From NCBI GenBank assembly GCA_025356505.1, contig JANXSV010000319.1, forward strand, positions 1 to 11,383: 11,383 nt of DNA. Reading direction: 5' to 3'. The stretch is from Methylovirgula sp. Its GTDB lineage: Bacteria > Pseudomonadota > Alphaproteobacteria > Rhizobiales > Beijerinckiaceae. Every line of letters starts with the position of its first letter. Position 1 is the first letter of the stretch. The notes under the pieces were generated by a model. The model made no database searches, had not been told where the DNA came from, and worked only from the letters and a program-made list of their open reading frames with translations. The position numbers were made by a program, and so were the translations under genes. Below, one piece after another: positions 5,227 to 11,383 of this stretch.

Positions 5227-7079
5227 TATCGATTTCCGGTTTTAAGAAAATCTGGTCTGAAAAAGCGCGGCAGGATCTCGAAAATCCGGCCCGCCCATAT
5301 GTGATTGCCCCTGCCAAGTGGTTGGGAGCCTTTCGCGCAGGGATTCCCGCCCGCTTCAAGCGCAGCGAATTTCGTATTACCTTGATCGCTATGGTAGCCG
5401 GAGGCATCGCCGGGCTCTGCGTCAGCGTCATGTCTCAGATTGTGCTTTTCGCGCATCATGTCATATTTTTGGTCAGCTCAAACACCGGTATCAGCGGCAC
5501 GCAGGCCATAACGCCGCTGCGCACCTTTCTCGGGCCGGCCCTTGGCGGTATCGTCTTCGGACTTAGTTTGTTGTTGCAATCAAAATGGCGCCCGCGGCTG
5601 CCGGTTGATCCGATCGAAGCCAACGCGCTCCATGGCGGCCGCATGTCCGTGCGCGACAGCCTTGCCGTAGCCGGACAAAATCTCATCTCCAATGGCTGCG
5701 GTGCCTCAGTCGGCCTTGAAGCTGGCTACACGCAGATCGGCGCAGGCTTTGCCTCCAACATCGGGCGTTATTTTGAAATGCGCCGCAGCGACCTGCGCAT
5801 CTTGGTTGGGTGCGGAGCGGCAGGCGCTATAGCTGCCGCCTTCGATGCGCCGCTTGCCGGTGCGGCCTATGCGTTTGAGCTCGTCATCGGTGTTTACACA
5901 ATTCCGGCTCTGGCACCGGTCGCAGTTGCCGCGTTTATGGGCGATATGGTGGCCAAGGGGCTCAGTCATCCGCCTTTCGTGGTTGCAGTCTCCATTCAAA
6001 ACATCGGCTTTTCCAATTATCCGCTGGCAGTAGTGCTTGGCGCGCTCAGCGCTCTGGTTGGCATCGTGCTCATGCGCTTGGTGACATTCGTAGAGCAAAG
6101 TGTGCGCCAACGGTGGTTGCCGCCGTTGGCTCGCCCTATCCTTGGTGGCTGCGCTGTGGGCAGCTTTGGCCTCTATTCTACGCAAGTACTCTCCGCCGGC
6201 CACGGTGCATTGCACCTGCTGCGTGATATTCCGCAGACTGCGCTCGTTCTTGGCACAATTCTCGTCCTCAAATGCTTTGCCTCGGCGGTGTGTATCGGCA
6301 CCGGCTTTCGTGGCGGTTTGTTTTTTGCGTCCCTTTTCATTGGCGGCCTGTTGGGAAAATTATTTGCCATCGGTTTGGCATCCATCGGCTATATGCCGGA
6401 TGAAGCCATGTCGCTGTTCATCGTAACCGGCATGGCAAGTTTGGCCGCGGCTGTCATTGGCGCGCCGTTGACCATGATCGTTCTAGCGCTGGAGGTTACG
6501 GGCGTATTGAGCCTCACCGGCGTCGTTATGCTGAGCGTGCTAGTTGCATCGCTGACGACGCGGGAGTTTTTCGGTTATTCCTTCGCCACTTGGCGGTTTC
6601 ATCTGCGCGGCGAAAGTATCCGCAGTGCTCAGGACATCGGCTGGATACGATCTCTCACCGTTGATACGCTGATGTGGCGGGATGTACCCATGGCCGCGCG
6701 CGCCATGCGGCTCGGTGACTTCCGCATGGCATTTCCTCTCGGCTCCTTCCGCCAGGTCGTCGCGCTTGATGAGGACCAGACCTATGCGGGCCTTATCGAT
6801 GTGGCGCGCGCCCATGGCTCGGAACTTGATGAATTGAGTGATGTACTCGTCGTGGATGATCTAACGACGCTGGCCAACCAGAAACTGTTGCCCAAAATGA
6901 CAGCGCGTGAAGCGGCGGACGCTTTCGATGTTGCGAATACAGATTTGTTGGCAGTGGTAGAATCGCAGGATCAGCCAAAAGTCATCGGACTGCTGTCCGA
7001 AGCCTATATGTTACGCCGCTACGCTGCCGAACTGGAACGCAGCCGCCGGGAAGCTTTGGGAGAGGCCGTGGACGGGTGA
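5223..7079 (+). CDS. CLC-family chloride channel/transporter with C-terminal CBS domains
   Basis: This membrane protein belongs to the CLC family, which moves chloride or other anions either as channels or as anion/proton antiporters. The 618-residue product has many hydrophobic helices between about 50 and 450, followed by a soluble part (about 475-600) that reads as two CBS domains, often nucleotide-binding regulators. Recognisable CLC landmarks are a GLEAGYT segment (164-170) in the place of GREGP, keeping the gating Glu166; AFDAPLAGA (206-214); GFRGGLFFAS (361-370) in the place of GxFxP; and IGAPLTMIVLALEVTG (412-427). The first signature, GSGIP, is not seen. The residue corresponding to the internal proton glutamate (E. 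coli ClcA Glu203) appears to be Leu220. Start 5223 lies 54 bases after ptsN; the next ATG would remove part of the first helix. Channel versus antiporter cannot be settled from sequence. Confidence 0.88.
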   Translation: MVSISGFKKIWSEKARQDLENPARPYVIAPAKWLGAFRAGIPARFKRSEFRITLIAMVAGGIAGLCVSVMSQIVLFAHHVIFLVSSNTGISGTQAITPLRTFLGPALGGIVFGLSLLLQSKWRPRLPVDPIEANALHGGRMSVRDSLAVAGQNLISNGCGASVGLEAGYTQIGAGFASNIGRYFEMRRSDLRILVGCGAAGAIAAAFDAPLAGAAYAFELVIGVYTIPALAPVAVAAFMGDMVAKGLSHPPFVVAVSIQNIGFSNYPLAVVLGALSALVGIVLMRLVTFVEQSVRQRWLPPLARPILGGCAVGSFGLYSTQVLSAGHGALHLLRDIPQTALVLGTILVLKCFASAVCIGTGFRGGLFFASLFIGGLLGKLFAIGLASIGYMPDEAMSLFIVTGMASLAAAVIGAPLTMIVLALEVTGVLSLTGVVMLSVLVASLTTREFFGYSFATWRFHLRGESIRSAQDIGWIRSLTVDTLMWRDVPMAARAMRLGDFRMAFPLGSFRQVVALDEDQTYAGLIDVARAHGSELDELSDVLVVDDLTTLANQKLLPKMTAREAADAFDVANTDLLAVVESQDQPKVIGLLSEAYMLRRYAAELERSRREALGEAVDG

Positions 7080-7114
7080 GCTTTGCTGCATGGCGGCGTC
7101 AAAGGCCGGTTACG

Positions 7115-7909
7115 TTACGGATTGCCCGAAACGAGGGGCTGGCTTTCCCGGCTGAACAGCCGGTTATCCGGGTCACGCTCGTAATTCAAAGTTTCAAACC
7201 GCACTGTCAGAGCGTCGATCAAAACCAGCTTGCCCACCAGTCCTGTGTCGCCGGGTTTAAAGCCTCCCAACACCTCCCGGATAACTTCCATAGCCATCAT
7301 CGAGCCAACCATACCAGTGAGCGCGCCAAGGACACCGGCCTCGACACAGCTCGGCACCATGCCCGCCGGTGGGGGATCGGGAAACAGGCAGCGATAGCTT
7401 GGATTTCCGTTCTCATATGGCTTTAAAGTGGTAATCGATGCGTCGTAGGGCCCAACCGCTGCAGTGATGAGCGGTCTCGCTTCATAAAAGCACGCATCCG
7501 ACGCGGCATAACGTGTATCAAAATTATCCGATCCGTCGGCGATCACATCAAACCGTCGGATCATTTGCCGTGCATTATCCACGCTCATACGCGGCAATGC
7601 TTCGAACTGCACATGTGGATTTATCCGTGACACCGCTGCCGCCGCGCTCTTGGTCTTGGCCGAGCCGATATCACCCGTGCCGTGGATGACCTGACGTTGC
7701 AGGTTCGACAGCGATACGGTGTCGTCATCAGCCACGCCAATGGTTCCGACACCGGCAGCCGCCAAATACAAAATGAGCGGGCTGCCGAGGCCCCCCGCGC
7801 CGATCACAAGCACACGCGCACCCTTGAGCCGCTGCTGCCCGGGCCCGCCAACGCCCGCAAGCACGATATGACGCGCATATCGTTCGGTCTCTTCAGGGGA
7901 TAGCCTCAT
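7115..7909 (-). CDS. MoeB/ThiF-type E1-like adenylyltransferase (HesA/MoeB/ThiF family)
   Basis: Members of this family adenylate the C-terminal glycine of a small ubiquitin-like sulfur carrier (MoaD for molybdopterin, ThiS for thiamine), acting in the cytoplasm. The 264-residue product has the family landmarks: Arg14 in RYARHI, nucleotide loop GAGGLGS (37-43), DDD (61-63), NLQRQV (69-74), Lys85, and DGSDNFDTR (125-133). The probable catalytic Cys188 sits in PSCVEAGVLG. It is the short form with no rhodanese domain. Odd: of the four zinc-binding cysteines of E. coli MoeB only one survives (Cys174 in SYRC); the C-terminal CxxC is replaced by RDPDNRLF. Its start overlaps the stop of the upstream isomerase-like gene by four bases. 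No moaD, thiS, moaE or thiG is nearby, so I leave the partner and symbol open; MoeB is somewhat more likely than ThiF. Confidence 0.87.
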   Translation of the reverse strand: MRLSPEETERYARHIVLAGVGGPGQQRLKGARVLVIGAGGLGSPLILYLAAAGVGTIGVADDDTVSLSNLQRQVIHGTGDIGSAKTKSAAAAVSRINPHVQFEALPRMSVDNARQMIRRFDVIADGSDNFDTRYAASDACFYEARPLITAAVGPYDASITTLKPYENGNPSYRCLFPDPPPAGMVPSCVEAGVLGALTGMVGSMMAMEVIREVLGGFKPGDTGLVGKLVLIDALTVRFETLNYERDPDNRLFSRESQPLVSGNP

Positions 7910-8535
7910 GGAACCTTTCCAGGTGTACTTGCTCCGCTTGCCCAGTCCAGCGCAGCGTGAAGCCTGTCGTGCCCCCAGAACAATTCCCCGTCTTCGGTGA
8001 CGAAACTGGGAGATCCAAACAGGCCCAACCGTCTGGCTTCTTCGGATTCGGACTTAAGCTTGACCTTAACCCCATCTTGCCCGGCTTTTTCAAGCACGGC
8101 GGAAGCGTTTTGCCCCAGACCGCTCAGGATTTCAGCCAGTATCGAGCGCTCAGCGATGGCCTTGCCTGCTCCAAACTCGGCAGCATAAACCGCGCGGACA
8201 AATTCGGGCCGTAGCTCTTCGCTTAATGCCAGCGTGACTCTTGAAGCAAGCAATGAGTTCTGCGGAAATGGATCGGGCTTCGAAAATGCCAGATCATGTG
8301 TGGCGCAGATCCGTGCCATGTCGCGCCACATATACTTGCCCTTGTTCGGGAAGATATTGAACGGGGAGTTGCGCCATCCCTGATCGGCGAAAATGGGACC
8401 AAGCAGAAAAGGCCGATATCGGATGGCCACATCCCGCTCCTGCGCCATCTGCGCAATGCGCATTGCCGCCGGATAGGAATAGGTGCTGGCGAAATCAAAC
8501 CAGAAATCAAGTCTGTTTATAAGGGAATGAGGCAT
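7906..8535 (-). CDS. 2-hydroxychromene-2-carboxylate isomerase-like protein (DsbA/GST-kappa fold)
   Basis: The family is a thioredoxin-fold branch next to DsbA and kappa-class glutathione transferases. Its best-known member, NahD of naphthalene degradation, isomerises 2-hydroxychromene-2-carboxylate with glutathione. The 209-residue product starts with a beta strand and FDFASTYSYPA (13-23), in which Ser17 corresponds to the catalytic serine of the family and no CxxC is present. The cis-proline element is GSPSF (174-178), followed by the conserved ELFWGHDRL (184-192). No signal peptide is seen, so it is cytoplasmic. There is no aromatic-degradation gene nearby, so the true substrate is unknown; a general glutathione-dependent or thioredoxin-fold role is as likely. 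It is the first gene of a two-gene minus-strand unit with the MoeB/ThiF-like gene (4-base ATGA overlap). A 13-base palindrome covers its start codon. Confidence 0.87.
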   Translation of the reverse strand: MPHSLINRLDFWFDFASTYSYPAAMRIAQMAQERDVAIRYRPFLLGPIFADQGWRNSPFNIFPNKGKYMWRDMARICATHDLAFSKPDPFPQNSLLASRVTLALSEELRPEFVRAVYAAEFGAGKAIAERSILAEILSGLGQNASAVLEKAGQDGVKVKLKSESEEARRLGLFGSPSFVTEDGELFWGHDRLHAALDWASGASTPGKVP

Positions 8536-8544
8536 GAGTCATGC
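8532..8544. repeat. 13-base palindrome at the isomerase start codon
   Basis: GCATGAGTCATGC is a perfect 6+1+6 inverted repeat covering the start codon of the minus-strand isomerase-like gene (8533-8535), at the edge of the 140-base divergent gap shared with the PAP2 gene. It could be an operator or a small RNA hairpin (5-bp stem, triloop). Short palindromes of this size do occur by chance. Confidence 0.4.
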
Positions 8545-8675
8545 TTTCAAAAAGTCTAAGTATGCCGCGACTTCCCCCCGCTTGGTAGTGTATTTCTCCG
8601 GCTGTCACCTATTATTGTGCGACGAAACGTTTTATGGCAAAGCCAGCCTCGCCGCCGTAGGACAAATATCGCACA

Positions 8676-9341
8676 ATGACGAAATATGTGTATCTCACCG
8701 TCGCCCTCACGCTGCTGAGCGTAGTGATCTTTTCCGCTTTTCCGCAGCTTGATCTCACTGTTGCCTCGATATTCTACACGCCGGAAGGCGGATTTTCCGG
8801 CATAACCGATTGGGGTCGCTTTGGCCGCAGCGTCGGCAATGTCACGCCCTTCATCATCCTGGCCGGAATGATAATCGCTTATAGTTTGAAGCGCTTTGGA
8901 TGGAACGTGCCCCATGCGCCAAGTGCCAAGGCGGTGGCATTCGTAACGTTGGCCATGCTAGCCGGGCCCTTGATCGTGGTGAACCTCGGCATGAAAGACC
9001 ATCTGCACCGCCCGAGGCCGGTTCAAATCACGCAGTTCGGCGGCAAGTGGGAGTTCAGGCCGTTTTATCGCTTTGACGGCGAATGCCCCAAAAACTGCGG
9101 TTTTCCATCGGGTGAGGCTTCAGAAGCATTCTGGATGGTAGCTCCCGCCATGATGGTTCCGGCACAATGGAAGGTTCCCGCAGTCGCTGGCGCCGTCGTG
9201 TTCGGGGCGGCAACCAGCCTGCTCCGCATGGCCTTTGGCGGCCACTTTTTATCCGACGTGATCTTTGCCGCACTGATTACGCTAATGTTGATTTTTGGCC
9301 TGTACCGCTGGATATTCGGTGCGGATCAACGTCCGGTTTAA
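8676..9341 (+). CDS. PAP2-family membrane phosphatase
   Basis: PAP2 enzymes remove phosphate from lipid phosphates or pyrophosphates such as undecaprenyl pyrophosphate, phosphatidic acid or lipid A, usually at the outer face of the inner membrane. The 221-residue product has about six hydrophobic helices (near 5-23, 53-70, 86-105, 150-163, 167-187, 192-214). Motif 1 KDHLHRPRP (107-115) fits KX6RP. Motif 2 reads FPSGEAS (143-149), so the usual PSGH histidine is Glu147. Motif 3 is RMAFGGHFLSD (184-194), with Arg184, nucleophile His190 and Asp194 kept. Cys137 and Cys141 just before motif 2 could form a disulfide on the periplasmic side. The start at 8676 has AGGA 13 bases upstream, rather far. 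It is transcribed divergently from the isomerase gene, with no convincing promoter in the 140-base gap. Substrate unknown; a lipid A phosphatase role would fit the LPS genes nearby only loosely. Confidence 0.85.
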   Translation: MTKYVYLTVALTLLSVVIFSAFPQLDLTVASIFYTPEGGFSGITDWGRFGRSVGNVTPFIILAGMIIAYSLKRFGWNVPHAPSAKAVAFVTLAMLAGPLIVVNLGMKDHLHRPRPVQITQFGGKWEFRPFYRFDGECPKNCGFPSGEASEAFWMVAPAMMVPAQWKVPAVAGAVVFGAATSLLRMAFGGHFLSDVIFAALITLMLIFGLYRWIFGADQRPV

Positions 9342-9365
9342 GCGCTTTAAGTGCCTGATTCACGC

Positions 9366-9393
9366 TTGCCTTCAAACCCTTGGCGGCTATAGT
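9366..9393 (+). promoter_or_regulatory. Sigma-70 type promoter for argG
   Basis: TTGCCT (9366-9371) and TATAGT (9388-9393) are spaced by 16 bases, in the 84-base gap before argG. The GGC-TATA context is common in alphaproteobacterial housekeeping promoters. Transcription would start near 9400, leaving a leader of about 25 bases with a GAGAG just before the start codon. This suggests argG is transcribed on its own rather than from the PAP2 gene. Confidence 0.55.
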
Positions 9394-9425
9394 CGCGCCA
9401 AATTTCAACCGAGCGAGAGTAAAAC

Positions 9426-10661
9426 ATGTCGGCACCCCAAAAAGGCATCAAGCGCGTTGTTCTAGCCTATTCGGGCGGGCTTGATACCTCCATCATCCTC
9501 AAGTGGCTGCAAACCACCTATGGCTGCGAAGTGGTGACCTTCACGGCTGATCTTGGCCAGGGCGAAGAACTTGAGCCTGCACGTCAAAAGGCGCTGCTGA
9601 TGGGGATCAAGCCGGAACATATTTTCATTGAAGACGTGCGCGAAGAATTTGTCCGCGATTACGTATTCCCGATGTTCCGCGCCAACACGCTTTATGAGGG
9701 GCAATATCTGCTGGGAACGTCGATCGCGCGGCCTCTCATTGCCAAAAAGCAAATTGAAATTGCCCGTAAAGTTGGTGCTGACGCTGTGTGCCACGGCGCG
9801 ACAGGCAAGGGGAATGACCAAGTCCGGTTTGAACTTGGCTATTATGCGCTCGAGCCTGACATCAAGGTGATTGCGCCGTGGCGCGAATGGGATATGCGCT
9901 CACGCGAGGCTCTAATTGCATTTGCCGAGGCCAATCAGATACCGATCGCCAAAGACAAACGCGGCGAAGCGCCATTCTCGACCGACGCAAATCTGCTGCA
10001 TGTTTCCTCCGAAGGTAAAGTGCTGGAAGATCCGGCCAATGAAGTGCCCGATTATGTCTATTCGCGCACGCTCTCCCCGGAAGAGGCTCCAAACACCCCG
10101 CAAACCATCACCATCGACTTTGAAAAAGGGGACCCGACGGCCATTGACGGGGTGAAAATGTCCCCCGCAACTCTGCTGGCGGCGCTGAACAAGCTCGGCC
10201 ATGATCACGGGATTGGTCGTTTGGACCTTGTAGAAAACCGCTTTGTCGGCATGAAATCACGCGGCATGTATGAAACGCCCGGCGGGACCATCCTGCTCAC
10301 CGCACATCGCGGTATCGAGTCCTTAACCCTTGATCGCGGGGCGATGCACCTCAAAGACGAACTGATGCCCAAATATGCGGAGCTGATTTACAACGGTTTC
10401 TGGTTTGCCCCAGAGCGCGAAATGTTGCAGGCGGCCATAGATCTTTCGCAAAATCTGGTCACCGGTCAAGTTACCATGAAGCTGTTCAAGGGTAGCGCCT
10501 GGGTTATCGGCCGGACGTCGCCCTATTCGCTCTATGATCAGGATTTGGTCACTTTCGAAGAAGGTGTGGTCGCTTATGACCACCATGATGCGGCAGGCTT
10601 CATAAAGTTGAACGCTCTGCGTCTTCGCACATTAGCCAAGCGCGACCGGCGCGAAAAATAG
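9426..10661 (+). CDS. argG: Argininosuccinate synthase
   Basis: ArgG condenses citrulline and aspartate, using ATP, to argininosuccinate in the penultimate step of arginine synthesis in the cytoplasm. The 411-residue product matches the family length and is strongly recognisable. It has the N-type ATP pyrophosphatase P-loop YSGGLDTS (15-22), the [11 protein letters not shown] segment (97-107), [14 protein letters not shown] (123-136) that binds citrulline and aspartate, and the [15 protein letters not shown] stretch (183-197). The start at 9426 follows a GAGAG motif and a likely promoter. No other arg gene lies nearby, which is usual since argG is often isolated. It ends 22 bases before the convergent mmcB-like gene, with no clear terminator between. 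Confidence 0.98.
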   Translation: MSAPQKGIKRVVLAYSGGLDTSIILKWLQTTYGCEVVTFTADLGQGEELEPARQKALLMGIKPEHIFIEDVREEFVRDYVFPMFRANTLYEGQYLLGTSIARPLIAKKQIEIARKVGADAVCHGATGKGNDQVRFELGYYALEPDIKVIAPWREWDMRSREALIAFAEANQIPIAKDKRGEAPFSTDANLLHVSSEGKVLEDPANEVPDYVYSRTLSPEEAPNTPQTITIDFEKGDPTAIDGVKMSPATLLAALNKLGHDHGIGRLDLVENRFVGMKSRGMYETPGGTILLTAHRGIESLTLDRGAMHLKDELMPKYAELIYNGFWFAPEREMLQAAIDLSQNLVTGQVTMKLFKGSAWVIGRTSPYSLYDQDLVTFEEGVVAYDHHDAAGFIKLNALRLRTLAKRDRREK

Positions 10662-10683
10662 GCAAGCCGGGCGGACGGAAGGC

Positions 10684-11142
10684 TTACACCAGCCATCCCT
10701 CCGGATCGTCCATGCGGTGGAGCCTCGCGGCCCCCGTACGGGCGAAGCGGATGGTCATGGCTTTGCGTGTGGCTGGAGAAACGCGGTGCTCAGGGGCCTC
10801 CCGTAATATATGGCCACCATAGGCATCTGCGAGGATCAGTCCGGCATCCTCCGGCATGATCACCTCGAGGGCAGGATCGAAAATTGCAAAATAGAGCCTG
10901 TCGCAAGCTGCGCGGTAGTCAGGCCATTTTTGGTCGACGCGAAAATCTGTCAGCGAGCTTTTGATCTCGACGATGACAATGGTGCCATCTTCGCCCATAG
11001 CCATGATGTCTGCGCGCCGGCCATTTTTAACGCTAACCTCGGATAGGCTGGCATAGCGGAGGCTGCGCAAAAGCCGCATCGTGCCGCGCGCTATTTTCAG
11101 TGCGGTTTCCGATTGGCGGCCATCTTGCGAAAGCAGCGACAT
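10684..11142 (-). CDS. mmcB: MmcB-like DNA repair protein (PD-(D/E)XK nuclease fold)
   Basis: MmcB was described in Caulobacter as a putative nuclease needed for resistance to mitomycin C, and the family is widespread in alphaproteobacteria. The 152-residue product shows the PD-(D/E)XK core: Glu35 in a helix-strand stretch, Asp45 in GRRADIMAMG, then ExK as Glu59 and Lys61 in VEIKSSLTDFR. This is followed by DQKWPDYRAACDRLYFA (70-86) and EDAGLILADAYGG (97-109), both typical of the family. The whole protein is this one domain. The start at 11142 directly abuts the stop of the upstream GMC oxidoreductase gene (TAA then ATG). A GGAGG lies inside that upstream gene, 14 bases from the start. No alphaproteobacterial SOS box (GTTC-N7-GTTC) is visible in the 240 bases of sequence upstream. 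Nuclease activity is inferred from fold residues. Confidence 0.85.
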   Translation of the reverse strand: MSLLSQDGRQSETALKIARGTMRLLRSLRYASLSEVSVKNGRRADIMAMGEDGTIVIVEIKSSLTDFRVDQKWPDYRAACDRLYFAIFDPALEVIMPEDAGLILADAYGGHILREAPEHRVSPATRKAMTIRFARTGAARLHRMDDPEGWLV

Positions 11143-11383
11143 TTAGGCTTTTGCATCCTCCAGAATCATTTGCGCACCTTTTTCGCCGATCATAATGCTC
11201 GGTGCATTGGTGTTTCCTGAAACAATGTGCGGCATGATCGAGGCATCGACAATGCGCAACCCGCGCAAACCATTTACCCGTAGCCGCTCGTCGACAACGG
11301 CCATAACATCGTCAGCGCGCCCCATTTTAGCAGTGCCGACGGGGTGAAAAATCGTCGAGCCGATGTCGCCCGCCGCTTTGATC
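11143..11383 (-). CDS. GMC-family oxidoreductase, C-terminal end (partial)
   Basis: GMC oxidoreductases are FAD enzymes that oxidise alcohols; relatives include choline dehydrogenase and alkan-1-ol dehydrogenases. Only the last 79 residues are in the window; the N-terminal part, including the FAD-binding fold, lies beyond the right edge. The visible end is unmistakable: [10 protein letters not shown], with the catalytic-site histidine, then [20 protein letters not shown] and [16 protein letters not shown], with the conserved active-site asparagine in NTNAP. The reading frame is open from position 11382 to the TAA at 11143-11145, so nothing suggests that it is broken. The Ala in GTAKMG replaces the Cys common in choline dehydrogenases, so the substrate is left open. 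It lies directly upstream of mmcB with no gap, an unexpected pairing of metabolism and DNA repair. Confidence 0.9.
   Translation of the reverse strand, partial: IKAAGDIGSTIFHPVGTAKMGRADDVMAVVDERLRVNGLRGLRIVDASIMPHIVSGNTNAPSIMIGEKGAQMILEDAKA
11157..11161 (-). promoter_or_regulatory. Shine-Dalgarno for mmcB inside the upstream gene
   Basis: On the minus strand GGAGG is encoded within the last codons of the GMC oxidoreductase gene, 14 bases before the mmcB ATG. The spacing is longer than usual, but it is the only good match and supports coupled translation at the junction. Confidence 0.4.

Noticed and set aside
5216..5231. TGGCAC at 5216-5221 as the -24 half of a sigma-54 promoter
   Set aside because: The -12 half would be TATC instead of TTGC, and it overlaps the CLC start codon.
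5706..6215. Minus-strand open frame of 169 codons inside the CLC gene
   Set aside because: Antisense to well-conserved CLC helices; low-complexity His/Arg-rich translation with no recognisable domain.
7148..7163. Perfect hairpin CCGGCT-GAAC-AGCCGG as a terminator between convergent genes
   Set aside because: It lies inside the coding end of the MoeB/ThiF-like gene and has no T-run on either strand.
7076..7426. Plus-strand frame starting GTG at 7076 and overlapping the CLC stop by four bases, as a real operon member would
   Set aside because: It runs antisense to the C-terminal half of the MoeB/ThiF-like gene, whose motifs are clear; the translation shows no family features.
8534..8752. Plus-strand frame of 72 codons covering the gap between the isomerase-like and PAP2 genes
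   Set aside because: It is out of frame with the PAP2 gene and overlaps its start by about 75 bases; no Shine-Dalgarno or family likeness.
9340..9347. AAGCGCTT palindrome at the PAP2 stop codon
   Set aside because: Eight bases with no loop; cannot form a useful hairpin and is easily due to chance.
10664..10685. AAGCC/GGCTT inverted repeat between argG and mmcB as a bidirectional terminator
   Set aside because: Only five base pairs with a 12-base loop and no T-run on either side.
1..11383. New multi-gene defence, mobile or biosynthetic system
   Set aside because: All genes but the edge fragment read as known families in ordinary arrangement; no integrase, transposase, repeats of array type, toxin-antitoxin pair or base-composition shift was seen.

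Overview
The window looks like chromosomal core DNA from an alphaproteobacterium, most likely of the order Hyphomicrobiales (Rhizobiales). This rests on the run lptC-lptA-lptB-rpoN-hpf-ptsN, on the protein flavour of the long-form HPF, the N-terminally extended LptB and the CLC protein, and on an MmcB-type repair protein. The order is inferred from remembered family features; I ran no search and cannot name a genus. I see no mobile element, tRNA, rRNA, CRISPR array or integrase, and no intergenic stretch longer than about 205 bases.

Left part (1-5168, all plus strand): three genes for lipopolysaccharide export (lptC and lptA overlap by 4 bases; lptB follows 15 bases later). Then come sigma-54 (rpoN), the long ribosome hibernation factor (hpf) and the EIIA-Ntr phosphocarrier (ptsN). 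This links envelope assembly with nitrogen-type sigma control, ribosome dormancy and the PTS-Ntr relay. The intergenic gaps before rpoN, hpf and ptsN hold weak promoter or terminator candidates and short direct repeats, so the run may be read as several overlapping units.

Middle part (5223-9341): a CLC-type chloride channel/transporter with a C-terminal CBS pair (plus strand) runs into a convergent minus-strand pair. That pair is a 2-hydroxychromene-2-carboxylate isomerase-like thioredoxin-fold protein translationally coupled to a MoeB/ThiF-type E1-like adenylyltransferase. Divergent from the pair is a PAP2-family membrane phosphatase whose usual PSGH motif reads PSGE.

Right part (9366-11383): argG (argininosuccinate synthase) with a good-looking sigma-70 type promoter, then two minus-strand genes, an MmcB-like PD-(D/E)XK nuclease and, directly before it in transcription order, the C-terminal end of a GMC oxidoreductase cut by the window edge.

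Most of the window is ordinary housekeeping. I did not find a new multi-gene system. The points most worth a second look are residue-level departures in the CLC, PAP2 and MoeB-like proteins, a perfect 7-bp hairpin containing the CLC start codon, and an 8-residue mini-ORF (possibly leaderless) ending exactly at the rpoN start codon.
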